In this document: piece by piece, positions 1 to 7,032 of the stretch
Layout: the number at the start of each line of letters is the position of its first letter
Numbering within the stretch: position 1 is the stretch's first letter
DNA from: CAIJXV01 sp964497135
Lineage (GTDB): Bacteria; Verrucomicrobiota; Kiritimatiellia; CAIKKV01; CAIJXV01
Assembly: GCA_964497135.1 (NCBI GenBank)
Contig: CAZCDO010000017.1
Span: 1 to 32,215, forward strand
Reading direction: 5' to 3'
DNA: 32,215 nt
Notes under the pieces: generated by a model
Database searches by the model: none
Told to the model about the DNA's origin: nothing
Seen by the model: only the letters and a program-made list of their open reading frames with translations
Position numbers and translations under genes: made by a program

Positions 1-103
1 GAGGACACGCCGGCTCCAGTTTATATTCAACCTCTCACGTCGGCTGGAGGGCGAGAGTCCTCGCGAGCCGTCTGCTGGCAAAGTCTGGTAGATTCCACAC
101 GGG

Positions 104-122
104 GGCGGGCATAGTGCCCGCC
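104..122. repeat. GC-rich inverted repeat
   Basis: An 8-bp perfect inverted repeat (GGCGGGCA / TGCCCGCC) with a 3-base loop lies just 3' of the yafQ-like toxin gene. Bases 1-146 carry no credible gene. They are rich in short GC inverted and direct repeats (for example gccgtctgctggc near 68 and gccgcagacggc near 121, and acggcgacacgccgc near 127), which looks like dispersed intergenic repeat DNA. There is no T-tract on either side, so a terminator role is uncertain. Confidence 0.4.
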
Positions 123-146
123 GCAGACGGCGACACGCCGCCCTCC

Positions 147-416
147 CTATCGGAACAGGTCGGAGTGCGTGCCGGTCCTGATGAGTTGGAGAACATTGCC
201 TTGAATTCGGTAAATGAGTAACCAGTCACCCTCAATGTGACACTCCTGACAATCTTTGAACACGCCCTTGAGTGCGTGGTCGCGGTATTTCGGAGATAGC
301 GGTTGACCTTGAACCAAAGTTTCGATAACCGTCCGGAGATGATCGGTATCTTGACCCCGCTTCTGCGCCAGCTTAACGTCGCGTCGAAACTGGCTCGTCC
401 GTGAAATCTCGTACAT
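147..416 (-). CDS. yafQ: YafQ-family mRNA interferase toxin
   Basis: An 89-residue RelE/ParE-superfamily toxin of the YafQ branch, predicted to cleave mRNA on translating ribosomes. The sequence aligns by eye along its full length with E. coli YafQ: DVKLAQKR near residue 13, then H47 in YRDHALKG, H60 and D64 in CHIEGDW, and H84 in GTHSDLF. These correspond to the four catalytic YafQ positions (H50, H63, D67, H87), so the toxin looks intact. The ATG at 416 follows an AGGA-like sequence and lies 12 bases after the stop of the antitoxin gene, so both form one operon. What is seen is the motif set and the pairing; activity is inferred from the family. The main alternative is another RelE-type toxin, which is less likely given the match. 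Confidence 0.9.
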   Translation of the reverse strand: MYEISRTSQFRRDVKLAQKRGQDTDHLRTVIETLVQGQPLSPKYRDHALKGVFKDCQECHIEGDWLLIYRIQGNVLQLIRTGTHSDLFR

Positions 417-428
417 TCCTGTCAGCCC

Positions 429-692
429 CTATATACCCAGATCCTTGAAGAGTGCCTCCGAATTCGCAAACTTCGAACCATGCCCCGTTCGGGCGTCCTC
501 AATGGCTTTTCGTGTGGTTTCGTTCGGGATGCGAACATCAAACGGCAAACCGCGATTCAGGATGATTTGGCGATAGAAAAGTTCGAACGCTGTCGAGACC
601 GAAAGCCCCAGCTCATGCAGAATAGTCTCCGCCTCAATTTTAATGTCAGGTCGGATTCGCGCTCTGGCCGTTGTTGTCTTAATTGAACTCAT
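429..692 (-). CDS. dinJ: RelB/DinJ-family antitoxin
   Basis: An 87-residue antitoxin that should neutralise the downstream YafQ-like toxin and repress its own operon. The N-terminus (residues 5-50) fits a ribbon-helix-helix DNA-binding domain: a short strand (TTTARARI), then helices through ELFYRQI, followed by the RGLPFDVRIPN motif common in RelB/DinJ proteins. The variable C-terminal half would wrap the toxin. I start at the ATG at 692; the open frame extends to a GTG at 710, but that overlaps a 19-bp near-palindrome that is a likely operator, and the first residues from GTG do not look like the family. The toxin gene follows after a 12-base gap. Confidence 0.85.
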   Translation of the reverse strand: MSSIKTTTARARIRPDIKIEAETILHELGLSVSTAFELFYRQIILNRGLPFDVRIPNETTRKAIEDARTGHGSKFANSEALFKDLGI

Positions 693-703
693 TTGCATAT
701 AAC

Positions 704-722
704 GTAGCACATGATGCGCTAC
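704..722. promoter_or_regulatory. Candidate DinJ/YafQ operator palindrome
   Basis: A 19-bp near-perfect palindrome, GTAGCACATGATGCGCTAC, with one mismatched pair and a central G, sits just upstream of the antitoxin ATG at 692. Antitoxins of the RelB/DinJ family commonly bind palindromes overlapping their own promoter, so this is a natural autoregulatory site. Seen: the symmetry and position. Inferred: binding. Confidence 0.5.
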
Positions 723-804
723 AAGTCAAGGCTGGGGACGCCGCATTTATTCACGAGGAAATGGGTGCCGCAACGATTATTCAAAGATCACCCAACTTTA
801 ATGC

Positions 805-1200
805 TCATCCAACACCTTTTCGCCCCGTCACATGATAACCCGCGGGCCGTTCACGCACACCAAAACCAATCGGCTTTTTCGGGGGTTCGGGTAATTCAGG
901 GGGCGTGATGATATCCATGAATCGCCGCAAAATGTCAATGATTGCAACGTCATGAGTATCGAGCCGAGTCTTGACCTCCTGTTCCAACGCGGTAAGTTTT
1001 CGAGCCAAGTCGAGCGTGTCCGTCAAAACACCCCGCATTCGAACAAAGGCCCGGACAACAAACACGCTCATCTGGACTGCCTGCGGACTATTAAGTACCG
1101 TAGCCGCCATAATTGCACCGTGTTCAGTAAAAGCACTGGGAAGATATCGAGGATCACGATGTTTCTGTGAACCGGTCACAATCTGTGACCGGTTGACTGT
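805..1200 (-). pseudogene. Truncated ORF6N-domain protein
   Basis: The open frame encodes the C-terminal part of an ORF6N-domain protein, a family of phage- and mobile-element-associated putative DNA-binding proteins. Reading on the minus strand from 1200, the protein enters in the middle of the domain (NRSQIVTGSQKHRDPRYLP, then AFTEHGAIMAATVLNS), continues through a helical segment (LARKLTALEQEVKTRLDTHD) and ends in a proline-rich tail (ITPPELPEPPKKPIGF). Complete members start with an additional 60-80 residues (IRG...VMLDxDLAxLYG), which are absent: an in-frame TAG lies at 1201-1203, immediately before the homology starts. A GTG at 1179 could start a 124-residue product, but a truncated relic is more likely. 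Confidence 0.7.
1170..1194. repeat. Perfect 11-bp inverted repeat
   Basis: AACCGGTCACA, three bases (atc), then TGTGACCGGTT: a perfect inverted repeat at the exact point where the ORF6N homology breaks off. It could be a protein-binding site, a recombination scar, or a coincidence of the SQIVTGSQ coding sequence. Confidence 0.45.
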
Positions 1201-1304
1201 CTACCCAACCACCCTCACCCGGTAATAGGCATGGTTCATCCCTCCCGCCAATGAGAAATGTGAAGACGTGACCCTCAGCACCCCCCCTCAGCGCCTCTTT
1301 GGAG

Positions 1305-1325
1305 ACGGCGGTCCACCGCCGTTTT
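1305..1325 (+). terminator. Hairpin followed by four T
   Basis: ACGGCGGT, cc, ACCGCCGT followed by TTTT: an 8-bp perfect stem with a short T-run on the plus strand. No plus-strand gene ends just before it, so it may instead be one of the GC-rich dispersed hairpins seen elsewhere in this non-coding stretch (1204-1337 carries no gene). Confidence 0.3.
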
Positions 1326-1337
1326 GCATCGCCACGC

Positions 1338-1455
1338 GGTAACCCGCAGGCCGTTCGCGCACTAAAACCGATCGGTTTTTCAGGGGTTCGGGTGAATCGG
1401 GTGGTGCGATGCCATCCGTAAAAACGCTCATCTGGACCGCCTGCGGGCCACTCAA
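1338..1455 (-). pseudogene. Second ORF6N remnant, internally deleted
   Basis: This stretch is a degenerate copy of parts of the ORF6N relic at 805-1200. On the minus strand it begins with a GPQAVQMSVF-like segment (1455 downwards; compare SPQAVQMSVF in the first relic), then jumps straight to IAPPDSPEPL and the ERPAGYR tail (compare ITPPELPEPP and ERPAGYH). About 60 codons between these are missing, and the frame changes inside the KKPIGF segment. It therefore cannot encode a functional protein. Two related relics in tandem suggest a former array or a duplication of ORF6N genes in this spot. Confidence 0.6.
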
Positions 1456-1500
1456 CCACGCCTAAACTGAATAAATTGGGCTAAATCTCTGCAAATATCA

Positions 1501-1565
1501 AAGATGATTCGCAAGTATTTCTTGCATTTATAGAAGATGATTGTATTTTAGATATAAACAAAGGA
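1501..1565 (+). promoter_or_regulatory. AT-rich upstream region of the ATPase gene
   Basis: An AT-rich leader directly before the AAA ATPase gene. It contains a 9-bp direct repeat (AAGATGATT at 1501 and 1534), a small inverted repeat GCAAG-tattt-CTTGC at 1511-1525, and AAGGAG-type ribosome binding sequence about 6 bases before the ATG at 1571. No convincing -35/-10 pair can be chosen. A regulatory role is inferred from position only. Confidence 0.3.
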
Positions 1566-1570
1566 GCGCC

Positions 1571-2905
1571 ATGAAAATCAATCGGGATTTGTTGTCGGCA
1601 TTGAAGGATTGGAAAATTTCTCAGTGCCGGAAGCCCTTGATTCTCAAGGGTGTCCGCCAATGCGGAAAAACCTGGTTGATGAAGGAGTTCGGGCAGCAGT
1701 GTTTTGATGACACCGTTTATTTCAATTTTGAAAATCAGGAAGAACTGGCAGGCTTTTTTGAGCACGATATCCAACCCGACAAGATTCTTTTCCAATTGGG
1801 TATTTTTGCTGAAAAACAATTGCATCCCGAAAAGACCCTGATTATTTTTGACGAAATACAGGCATGTCCGAAGGCTCTCAATTCACTCAAGTATTTCTGT
1901 GAACAGAAACGTGAATATGCAATTGTCGCGGCAGGCTCACTGCTCGGAATTGCGCTGACACCGTCGGTGGGATTCCCGGTCGGGAAAGTGGATTTCCTTG
2001 AATTGAACCCTTGTTCATTTTCGGAATATCTGACGACCTTTGCCCCGCAACTTGCCACATATTGTCGTGAGCTCGATTCTGTTGCGCCATTGCCACAACC
2101 GTTTTGCCTCAAACTGGAATCTTATTTTCGAGAGTATTGCGCATTTGGCGGAATGCCCGAGGTACTAAGCCGGTTTGCGGAGACCCATGATGCCAGCGAA
2201 GCGGAAAAGATTTTGGGGGCCATTCTCCAGTCGTATGAACTCGATTTCGCCAAACATGCGCCAGTCAAAGAAATCCCCAAACTGCTGTTGCTGTGGAAAT
2301 CCATTCCGGAACAATTGGCCCATGAAAACGCGAAGTTCCTATATGGCGAAGTAAGGTCCGGAGCGCGGGCAAAAGATTTAGAGGATGCACTTCGCTGGCT
2401 CATTGACGCGGGAATGGCGAATAAAATCAACCGGGTCAAAACACCCGCCCTGCCCCTGACCGCTTATGAGGACCGTCGCTGCTTCAAGTTGTACCTGAAC
2501 GACACCGGGGTTTTGCGCAAGTTGGCTAAACTTCCAGCTTCGGCGGTGATTACCAACCCTGACTTGTGGGGAGAATTCAAGGGGCGGATGGTTGAGAATT
2601 ATGTTCAACAGCAATTCAAAGCCCTGGGCATTGATCCCATTTGCTATTGGACGAGTTCGGCCACGGCCGAAGTCGACTTCGTCATTCAGAATCAGGATCA
2701 CATCCTGCCCATCGAAGTTAAATCTGGATACAATCTGGCAAGCCGCAGTTTGCGAGTGTATCGCAGTCGATATGCCCCGAAGCTCAGCGTGCGCTTTTCC
2801 TTGCAAAACCTCAAATTCGACAATGGATTACTGAACGTGCCGCTCTACCTGATCGGCGAATTTCCTCGACTCCTTAAATTGATTGACCTGCTTTTTATAA
2901 AGTGA
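1571..2905 (+). CDS. AAA ATPase with DUF4143 domain
   Basis: A 444-residue member of the widespread AAA_14/DUF4143 family of P-loop ATPases, whose cellular role is unknown. Walker A is GVRQCGKT (residues 27-34), Walker B is LIIFDEIQ (90-97), and a sensor-like VAAGSLLG follows at about 119. The C-terminal half carries the DUF4143 region, ending in AEVDFVI...LPIEVKSG (about 366-390), a restriction-endonuclease-like signature (E, D, E-x-K). The length is usual for the family. I chose the ATG at 1571 because a strong AAGGAG precedes it and MKINRDLL is a typical start; an earlier in-frame ATG at 1541 lacks support. The gene sits among toxin-antitoxin genes and gene relics, and its lower GC than the genes after 7 kb fits an acquired accessory region. 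Nuclease activity is possible but unproven. Confidence 0.85.
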   Translation: MKINRDLLSALKDWKISQCRKPLILKGVRQCGKTWLMKEFGQQCFDDTVYFNFENQEELAGFFEHDIQPDKILFQLGIFAEKQLHPEKTLIIFDEIQACPKALNSLKYFCEQKREYAIVAAGSLLGIALTPSVGFPVGKVDFLELNPCSFSEYLTTFAPQLATYCRELDSVAPLPQPFCLKLESYFREYCAFGGMPEVLSRFAETHDASEAEKILGAILQSYELDFAKHAPVKEIPKLLLLWKSIPEQLAHENAKFLYGEVRSGARAKDLEDALRWLIDAGMANKINRVKTPALPLTAYEDRRCFKLYLNDTGVLRKLAKLPASAVITNPDLWGEFKGRMVENYVQQQFKALGIDPICYWTSSATAEVDFVIQNQDHILPIEVKSGYNLASRSLRVYRSRYAPKLSVRFSLQNLKFDNGLLNVPLYLIGEFPRLLKLIDLLFIK

Positions 2906-2966
2906 AACAATATATTTATCGCGAGTTTAAGACTCAAAGGGTTGAATTGGGAATTCTGGACTGCAA

Positions 2967-4538
2967 ATGACCAAAACAGTCATTAACAATAGACGCTGGG
3001 GTTTCAGCCTTTGGGTTGTGTCAGCACTTTTATTCTTGGCAACCGCCACAAATAATCCGGCGGACGATTTCTTATACACGGCCAATGCAGGCACCATCAC
3101 GATTACCGGATATACCGGCACCGGCGGTGTGGTGATTATTCCCCCCACCTTGTTCACCAACTGGCCTGTCACCTGTATCGGGACCAATGCGTTCGCGAAC
3201 AACACCAATGTGACCAAACTCATAATTGGGTCACTATCCCTTACTAATATCGAACAGCTTGCCTTTTTCAGATGTAGTGCGCTGACTGACGTCCTAATTC
3301 CACCTGGAAACCACATCATTAATATCGGGGATGTTGCATTTGGATTGTGCAGTAACTTGACCCGCGTCATTCTTGGCAACGGCATAGCCAACCTCGGAGA
3401 TCGTGTCTTTATCCAATGCACTAACCTGACAAACATCATAATCCCCAATAGTGTTACGGGCATCGGATATCAGGCATTCTCCGGTTGTCAAAGCCTGACA
3501 AACGCCACCATTGGGGCTAACGTAGCATCCACCGGGGATTCGGCATTTCGAAATTGTCCAAACCTGCGCAGTGTCTCGCTTGCCAATGGAATCAAGAGCA
3601 TTGGGTCACAATCTTTTTATGGTTGTAGCAATCTGACAAGTGTCTTAATTCCAAACAGCGTGACCTCAATTGGCATTTCAGCGTTTCGGTCCTGCCAGAA
3701 TTTAGCCAATCTTACAATGGGCAACGGGGTTGTGAGCATTGGCGATCAGGCCTTTTATGACTGCCCCAATCTGACCGGTATCGAGATCGGCAGTAACGTC
3801 ACTACAATTGGATCCTCCGCCTTCTACCACTGCTCAAGCCTGACCAACGCCTTGATCGGCAGCAATGTCATCAATATCGGACCCTATGCGTTCTACGGCT
3901 GTTCCCGCCTGACTTCCGCCCTGATTGGCAACAGCGTTTCCAATATCGGAACCTATTCGTTCTACGGCTGTACCAGCATGACCACCGCCGTAATCGGCAA
4001 TAGCGTCGCCAATATCGGGGCTTATGCGTTCTACGGCTGTTTTAATTTAACCAATGTTTGGGTCGGCAACAAGGTCACTGGAATTGGGAATCAGGCTTTC
4101 TATGCTTGCTCGAATCTATCGGCAATCTATTTTCAAGGTAACGCCCCCCTCCTGGGGTCAGAGGTGTTCACCGGAGATATCCAGTTGACAAATTATTACT
4201 TGTTAACCACTACAAACTGGAGCCCCATCTGGGGTGGATGCGCAACAATGCCCAGCCCGGTGCAATACCATTTCAGCCTTGAGAACCGCGCAATCACCAT
4301 CACAAGATATACCGGTTCGGACGGTGCCGTGATTATCCCCAACTCAATTGCCGGTTTTCCTGTCACGACCATTGACGACGCGGCGTTCACAAATTGTTCC
4401 AGTGTATCTCAGGTTACGATGCCGGACAGCATCACCCGCATCTCGTCCGCCATGTTCAAAACTGTACCAATCTTACCTGCGTCATGGTCCCCACCAATAT
4501 CACCAGCATCGGAGACCAAGCGTTTGCTGACTGTATAA
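2967..4538 (+). CDS. Secreted BspA-type LRR protein, N-terminal part
   Basis: The 5' portion (523 codons) of a large exported leucine-rich-repeat protein. An N-terminal signal peptide is visible (basic MTKTVINNRR, then hydrophobic WGFSLWVVSALLFLATA, likely cleavage near residue 27). About 15 repeats of roughly 23 residues follow, with the pattern L..A.IG..V.NIG..AFYGCS.LT, which is the BspA/LRR_5 type found in surface proteins. The module closes with FQGNAPLLGSEVF...TTNWSPIWGG, and a second begins at ITITRYTGSDGAVIIP. After codon TTC at 4455-4457 the true reading shifts by one base: the last 27 residues here are out of frame, and the family sequence continues in the next entry. The intact protein would be about 1,027 residues. 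A surface binding or adhesion role is inferred from the family. Confidence 0.8.
   Translation: MTKTVINNRRWGFSLWVVSALLFLATATNNPADDFLYTANAGTITITGYTGTGGVVIIPPTLFTNWPVTCIGTNAFANNTNVTKLIIGSLSLTNIEQLAFFRCSALTDVLIPPGNHIINIGDVAFGLCSNLTRVILGNGIANLGDRVFIQCTNLTNIIIPNSVTGIGYQAFSGCQSLTNATIGANVASTGDSAFRNCPNLRSVSLANGIKSIGSQSFYGCSNLTSVLIPNSVTSIGISAFRSCQNLANLTMGNGVVSIGDQAFYDCPNLTGIEIGSNVTTIGSSAFYHCSSLTNALIGSNVINIGPYAFYGCSRLTSALIGNSVSNIGTYSFYGCTSMTTAVIGNSVANIGAYAFYGCFNLTNVWVGNKVTGIGNQAFYACSNLSAIYFQGNAPLLGSEVFTGDIQLTNYYLLTTTNWSPIWGGCATMPSPVQYHFSLENRAITITRYTGSDGAVIIPNSIAGFPVTTIDDAAFTNCSSVSQVTMPDSITRISSAMFKTVPILPASWSPPISPASETKRLLTV
3822..4097 (+). repeat. Tandem 69-bp repeats in LRR gene
   Basis: Four in-register copies of a 69-bp (23-codon) unit inside the LRR gene. 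The sequence TTCTACGGCTGT starts at 3891, 3960 and 4029, and flanking copies are more diverged. Neighbouring copies are similar enough at DNA level to allow slippage or unequal recombination, changing repeat number. Confidence 0.75.
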
Positions 4539-6049
4539 TCCTGAGAGGAATATTTTTTTCAGGTAATGCCCCCAGCCTGGGGTCAGGAATATTCGACGGC
4601 GATACGCAGGCCGTTATCTACGTCCTCCCGAAAACCACGGGTTGGGGCCTAACATTTGGCTTTTCCGGTGAGTCTTCATTTGAAGGCATCCCGATCCTTT
4701 ACGGAAACCTTCAATTCAATTTTTATTTTTATCCTATTGGTAACGGACAAATTTCTTTAAACCGATACATCGGATCGGAAGGCGCGGTGTCCGTTCCCAG
4801 CACAATTGCCGACATTTCGGTTACCGGCTTTAGGGATTCGGTTTTCGCTGGCTGTTCCAGCCTGACCAGCGTCACGATCCCCAACACTTTCACAACCCTA
4901 GTACGATCGATGTTTCAAGGCTGCACTAACCTAACCAACGTTACTCTCCCCAACAGCATTGTAAGCATTGGGTATGCGGCGTTTTGGGGCTGTTCGAGCC
5001 TGACCAGCATTACAATACCCAATAGCGTCACTCGTTTAGAGACATTATTTGAGACATCAACGTTCACAGATTGCACCAGCCTGACCAATATCATAATTGG
5101 CTCCGGCCTTACCAATTTCACCTACGCTGCAATCTTTAACTGTAACCGATTGATGACATTCACCGTGGATGAGAACAACACAACCTTCAGCAGCGTCGAT
5201 GGAGTTTTATACGACAGATTTCAGACCACGCTGATCCTATTCCCACTTGGCAGAGCAGGAAATTTTATTGTCCCGAACTGCGTCACCCGTATCGACTGTT
5301 GGGCGTTCTCTCGCTGTACTAACTTGACCAATGTTACAATTGGCAATGGCGTAACCAATATCGGAGCCGAAGCATTCAATGAATGTACCAGCCTGACAAA
5401 TATTACGTTTGGCGTTGCCGTCTCCTCTATTGGGAGTATGGCGTTTCATAACTGCGTCCGTCTGCGTGTTATCAATGTGGATGAGGCCAATCCGTTTTAC
5501 AGCAGTTTAGAAGGGATCTTATATGACAAGAATCAGACCACACTAATTCAATGTCCAAGAGGTAAACAAGGAAATGTCATTATTCCGGCCAGCGTCATCA
5601 CGATCGGAGACAATGCGTTAGATTTCTGCGCCCGCCTTTTGGATGTTTTTTTTCAAGGTAACGCCCCCAGCCCGGATTCAGATGCCCTTGCTTTTTCCAG
5701 TCTGGCGACCGTTTATTTCCTGCCCGGAACAACCGGTTGGTCAAATTCGTGGGGAGGGCGCACAGCAATCCTTTGGAATCCTCAGGCTCAGCCCAATGAT
5801 TCAACCTTCGGGATTCAAGAAAATGGATTTGGATTTAACATCACCGGATCCAGTAATTTTACCATTATTGTTGATGCCTGCACCAATCTGACCGATCCCG
5901 TTTGGATTCCGGTTTCAACCAATACCCTTACCAACTGCGTGTCCGGGTTTCGCGATTCAATGTGGACCAACTATCCCTCACGGTTTTACCGCTTCCGAGC
6001 TCCAGACGCTGCCTGGCATTTTGATTCCGCTCCCCTAGCAATTCGCTAA
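4394..6049 (+). CDS. BspA-type LRR protein, C-terminal part (frameshifted)
   Basis: The continuation of the preceding gene in another frame. The ATG at 4394 is only the first one in this frame; homology begins at about 4457 (QNCTNLTCVMVP...SIGDQAFADC). It has the rest of module two (SGNAPSLGSGIF, TTGW) and a third module (NRYIGSEGAVSVPSTIAD, LRR_5 repeats, FQGNAPSPDSDALAF, TTGWSNSWGG). The C-terminal region of about 80 residues (FGFNITGSSNFTIIVDACTN, then VWIPVSTNTL and TNYPSRFYRFR) resembles a domain I recognise from Verrucomicrobiota secreted proteins. No sorting signal, LPXTG or PEP-CTERM helix is present. The reading frames join perfectly if one base (C or T) is restored near 4457, so this is one gene with a recent deletion or a sequencing error. 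No independent start signal is visible. Confidence 0.75.
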   Translation: MFQCISGYDAGQHHPHLVRHVQNCTNLTCVMVPTNITSIGDQAFADCIILRGIFFSGNAPSLGSGIFDGDTQAVIYVLPKTTGWGLTFGFSGESSFEGIPILYGNLQFNFYFYPIGNGQISLNRYIGSEGAVSVPSTIADISVTGFRDSVFAGCSSLTSVTIPNTFTTLVRSMFQGCTNLTNVTLPNSIVSIGYAAFWGCSSLTSITIPNSVTRLETLFETSTFTDCTSLTNIIIGSGLTNFTYAAIFNCNRLMTFTVDENNTTFSSVDGVLYDRFQTTLILFPLGRAGNFIVPNCVTRIDCWAFSRCTNLTNVTIGNGVTNIGAEAFNECTSLTNITFGVAVSSIGSMAFHNCVRLRVINVDEANPFYSSLEGILYDKNQTTLIQCPRGKQGNVIIPASVITIGDNALDFCARLLDVFFQGNAPSPDSDALAFSSLATVYFLPGTTGWSNSWGGRTAILWNPQAQPNDSTFGIQENGFGFNITGSSNFTIIVDACTNLTDPVWIPVSTNTLTNCVSGFRDSMWTNYPSRFYRFRAPDAAWHFDSAPLAIR

Positions 6050-6052
6050 TAA

Positions 6053-6066
6053 ACCGGATATCCGGT
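6053..6066. repeat. Perfect 14-bp palindrome
   Basis: ACCGGATATCCGGT begins four bases after the stop codon of the LRR gene. It has no T-tract, so it is not a typical intrinsic terminator; its role is unknown. Confidence 0.4.
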
Positions 6067-6174
6067 CGCGTGATGCACGATCCCATTTCGGCAACGATCA
6101 TTACACGGCCTTTTTTCCGCCTCTATTCTCCGCGACATCCGCGCTCCTGCGAGAGGATAATTCCATCTTGTTCT

Positions 6175-6206
6175 TACACCTGTTAATGTGTATGGTAATG
6201 TGTATG
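6175..6206 (+). promoter_or_regulatory. Candidate VapBC operator repeats
   Basis: Immediately upstream of and overlapping the vapB start are two copies of TAATGTGTATG (6184-6194 and 6196-6206) with a 12-bp period, and an inverted pair TACAC (6175-6179) / GTGTA (6188-6192). VapB-type antitoxins usually bind short repeats at their own promoter, so this is a plausible autoregulatory site. Binding is inferred. Confidence 0.4.
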
Positions 6207-6446
6207 AGAACGAATATCGTGCTGGATGAGGATTTATTGGCAAAAGCCATGCAGTATTCGACCGCACGCACCAAACGCGCTGTGATCCATGAAGCACTGG
6301 CCACCTACGTAACCGAAAAAGCCGAACAACAACGCATCGCGGCTTATCGGAAACGCTTGGCTCCTTTGCGGGAACGGCTCGCCAAAACGCCCGCCCGAAT
6401 TTCCGCCCAAACACTGGTCCGTGCGGACCGGAATCGCGCCCCATGA
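6204..6446 (+). CDS. vapB: VapB-type antitoxin
   Basis: An 80-residue antitoxin that should bind and neutralise the VapC ribonuclease encoded directly after it. The N-terminus, MRTNIVLDEDLLAKAMQYS then TKRAVIHEALATYV, is the standard ribbon-helix-helix DNA-binding sequence of the VapB family (MRTNIxLDxxLxxxAxxxxxxxTKRxxVxxAL). The charged C-terminal half would contact the toxin. I start at the ATG at 6204, since MRTNI is the usual first segment, rather than at ATG 6168, 6186 or 6198, which only add a methionine-rich stretch. The stop TGA overlaps the vapC ATG (ATGA at 6443-6446), indicating translational coupling. Confidence 0.88.
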   Translation: MRTNIVLDEDLLAKAMQYSTARTKRAVIHEALATYVTEKAEQQRIAAYRKRLAPLRERLAKTPARISAQTLVRADRNRAP

Positions 6447-6865
6447 CGATTGTTGTCGACACCAGCGTTGCCGTTGCATGGTATCTTTCGGAATCCTTTT
6501 CCAAACCCGCCCGTGTCTGGCAGGAAAAGATCCTCACGGGCCAGGCCCATGCTTTGGTACCCTCCTTGCATTACCTGGAGTTCGCCAATGTATTGCGCAC
6601 CTTTGTGCGCCGCAGGGAAATGAACCCCGATCTGGCCAATGAACTATATGCCCTGCATCTGGATGCCCCGCTGAATATCGAGGACCCGCCTCGTGACGAA
6701 ATTCTCCTTACCGCCCTCGAATTCGAAGCATCCGCCTATGATGCGGCCTTTATCGCCCTCGCAAAGCTTCACAACTGCCCTCTCATTACCGCCGAGCGGC
6801 CCACCACCCCCTGGGTCATCAAACTCGGCAAGCACGCTGTGCCACTCAGTTCGCCATCATTCTAG
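6443..6865 (+). CDS. vapC: VapC PIN-domain ribonuclease toxin
   Basis: A 140-residue PIN-domain endoribonuclease, the toxin of a VapBC module; such enzymes cut tRNA or rRNA using metal-binding acidic residues. Visible active-site candidates are D6 (VVDTSVA), E46 (LEFANVL), D100 (SAYDAAFIALA) and E118 in LITAERP, where most family members have D in a TAD motif. The length and the order of motifs are typical. It overlaps vapB by four bases. The module lies between the end of the LRR gene and a fragment of an LRR gene, so it may have been inserted into, or carried along with, an LRR locus. The D-to-E change at the last acidic site should still permit metal binding. Confidence 0.88.
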   Translation: MTIVVDTSVAVAWYLSESFSKPARVWQEKILTGQAHALVPSLHYLEFANVLRTFVRRREMNPDLANELYALHLDAPLNIEDPPRDEILLTALEFEASAYDAAFIALAKLHNCPLITAERPTTPWVIKLGKHAVPLSSPSF

Positions 6866-6885
6866 TGGCCAGATCAAAGACTTGC

Positions 6886-7032
6886 ATTACTGGGTATACG
6901 GGTACCGGAGGGGTGGTAAATATCCCTGATACCCTTGCGGACAAACGGGTCACCCATATCGGCGATTCGGCTTTTTAATATTGCTCCAGCTGGACCGGTA
7001 TAACCATTCCGGACAGCGTACTCCTCATCGGG
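6886..7032 (+). pseudogene. Fragment of BspA-type LRR gene
   Basis: Translating from 6886 gives ITGYTGTGGVVNIPDTLAD, then KRVTHIGDSAF, a TAA stop at 6976-6978, then YCSSWTGITIPDSVLLIG. The first segment closely matches the start of module one of the upstream LRR gene (ITGYTGTGGVVIIPPTLF, encoded near 3099), and the second matches an LRR_5 repeat. There is no start codon, there is a stop inside, and the homology runs out at the 3' end of the convergent GT9 gene. It is a remnant of a second copy of the LRR gene. Confidence 0.7.

Noticed and set aside
35..235. 66-codon minus-strand open frame
   Set aside because: Overlaps the yafQ-like gene and GC-rich repeat DNA; no domain or ribosome binding site.
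711..908. 65-codon plus-strand open frame
   Set aside because: Runs antisense into the ORF6N relic and has no recognisable content.
3822..4097. CRISPR-like periodic repeats
   Set aside because: The 69-bp period is a whole number of codons and encodes LRR units; there are no spacers or cas genes.
4440..4470. Programmed -1 ribosomal frameshift in the LRR gene
   Set aside because: The bases ATG TTC AAA ACT do not form an X-XXY-YYZ slippery heptamer, and no family precedent is known to me.
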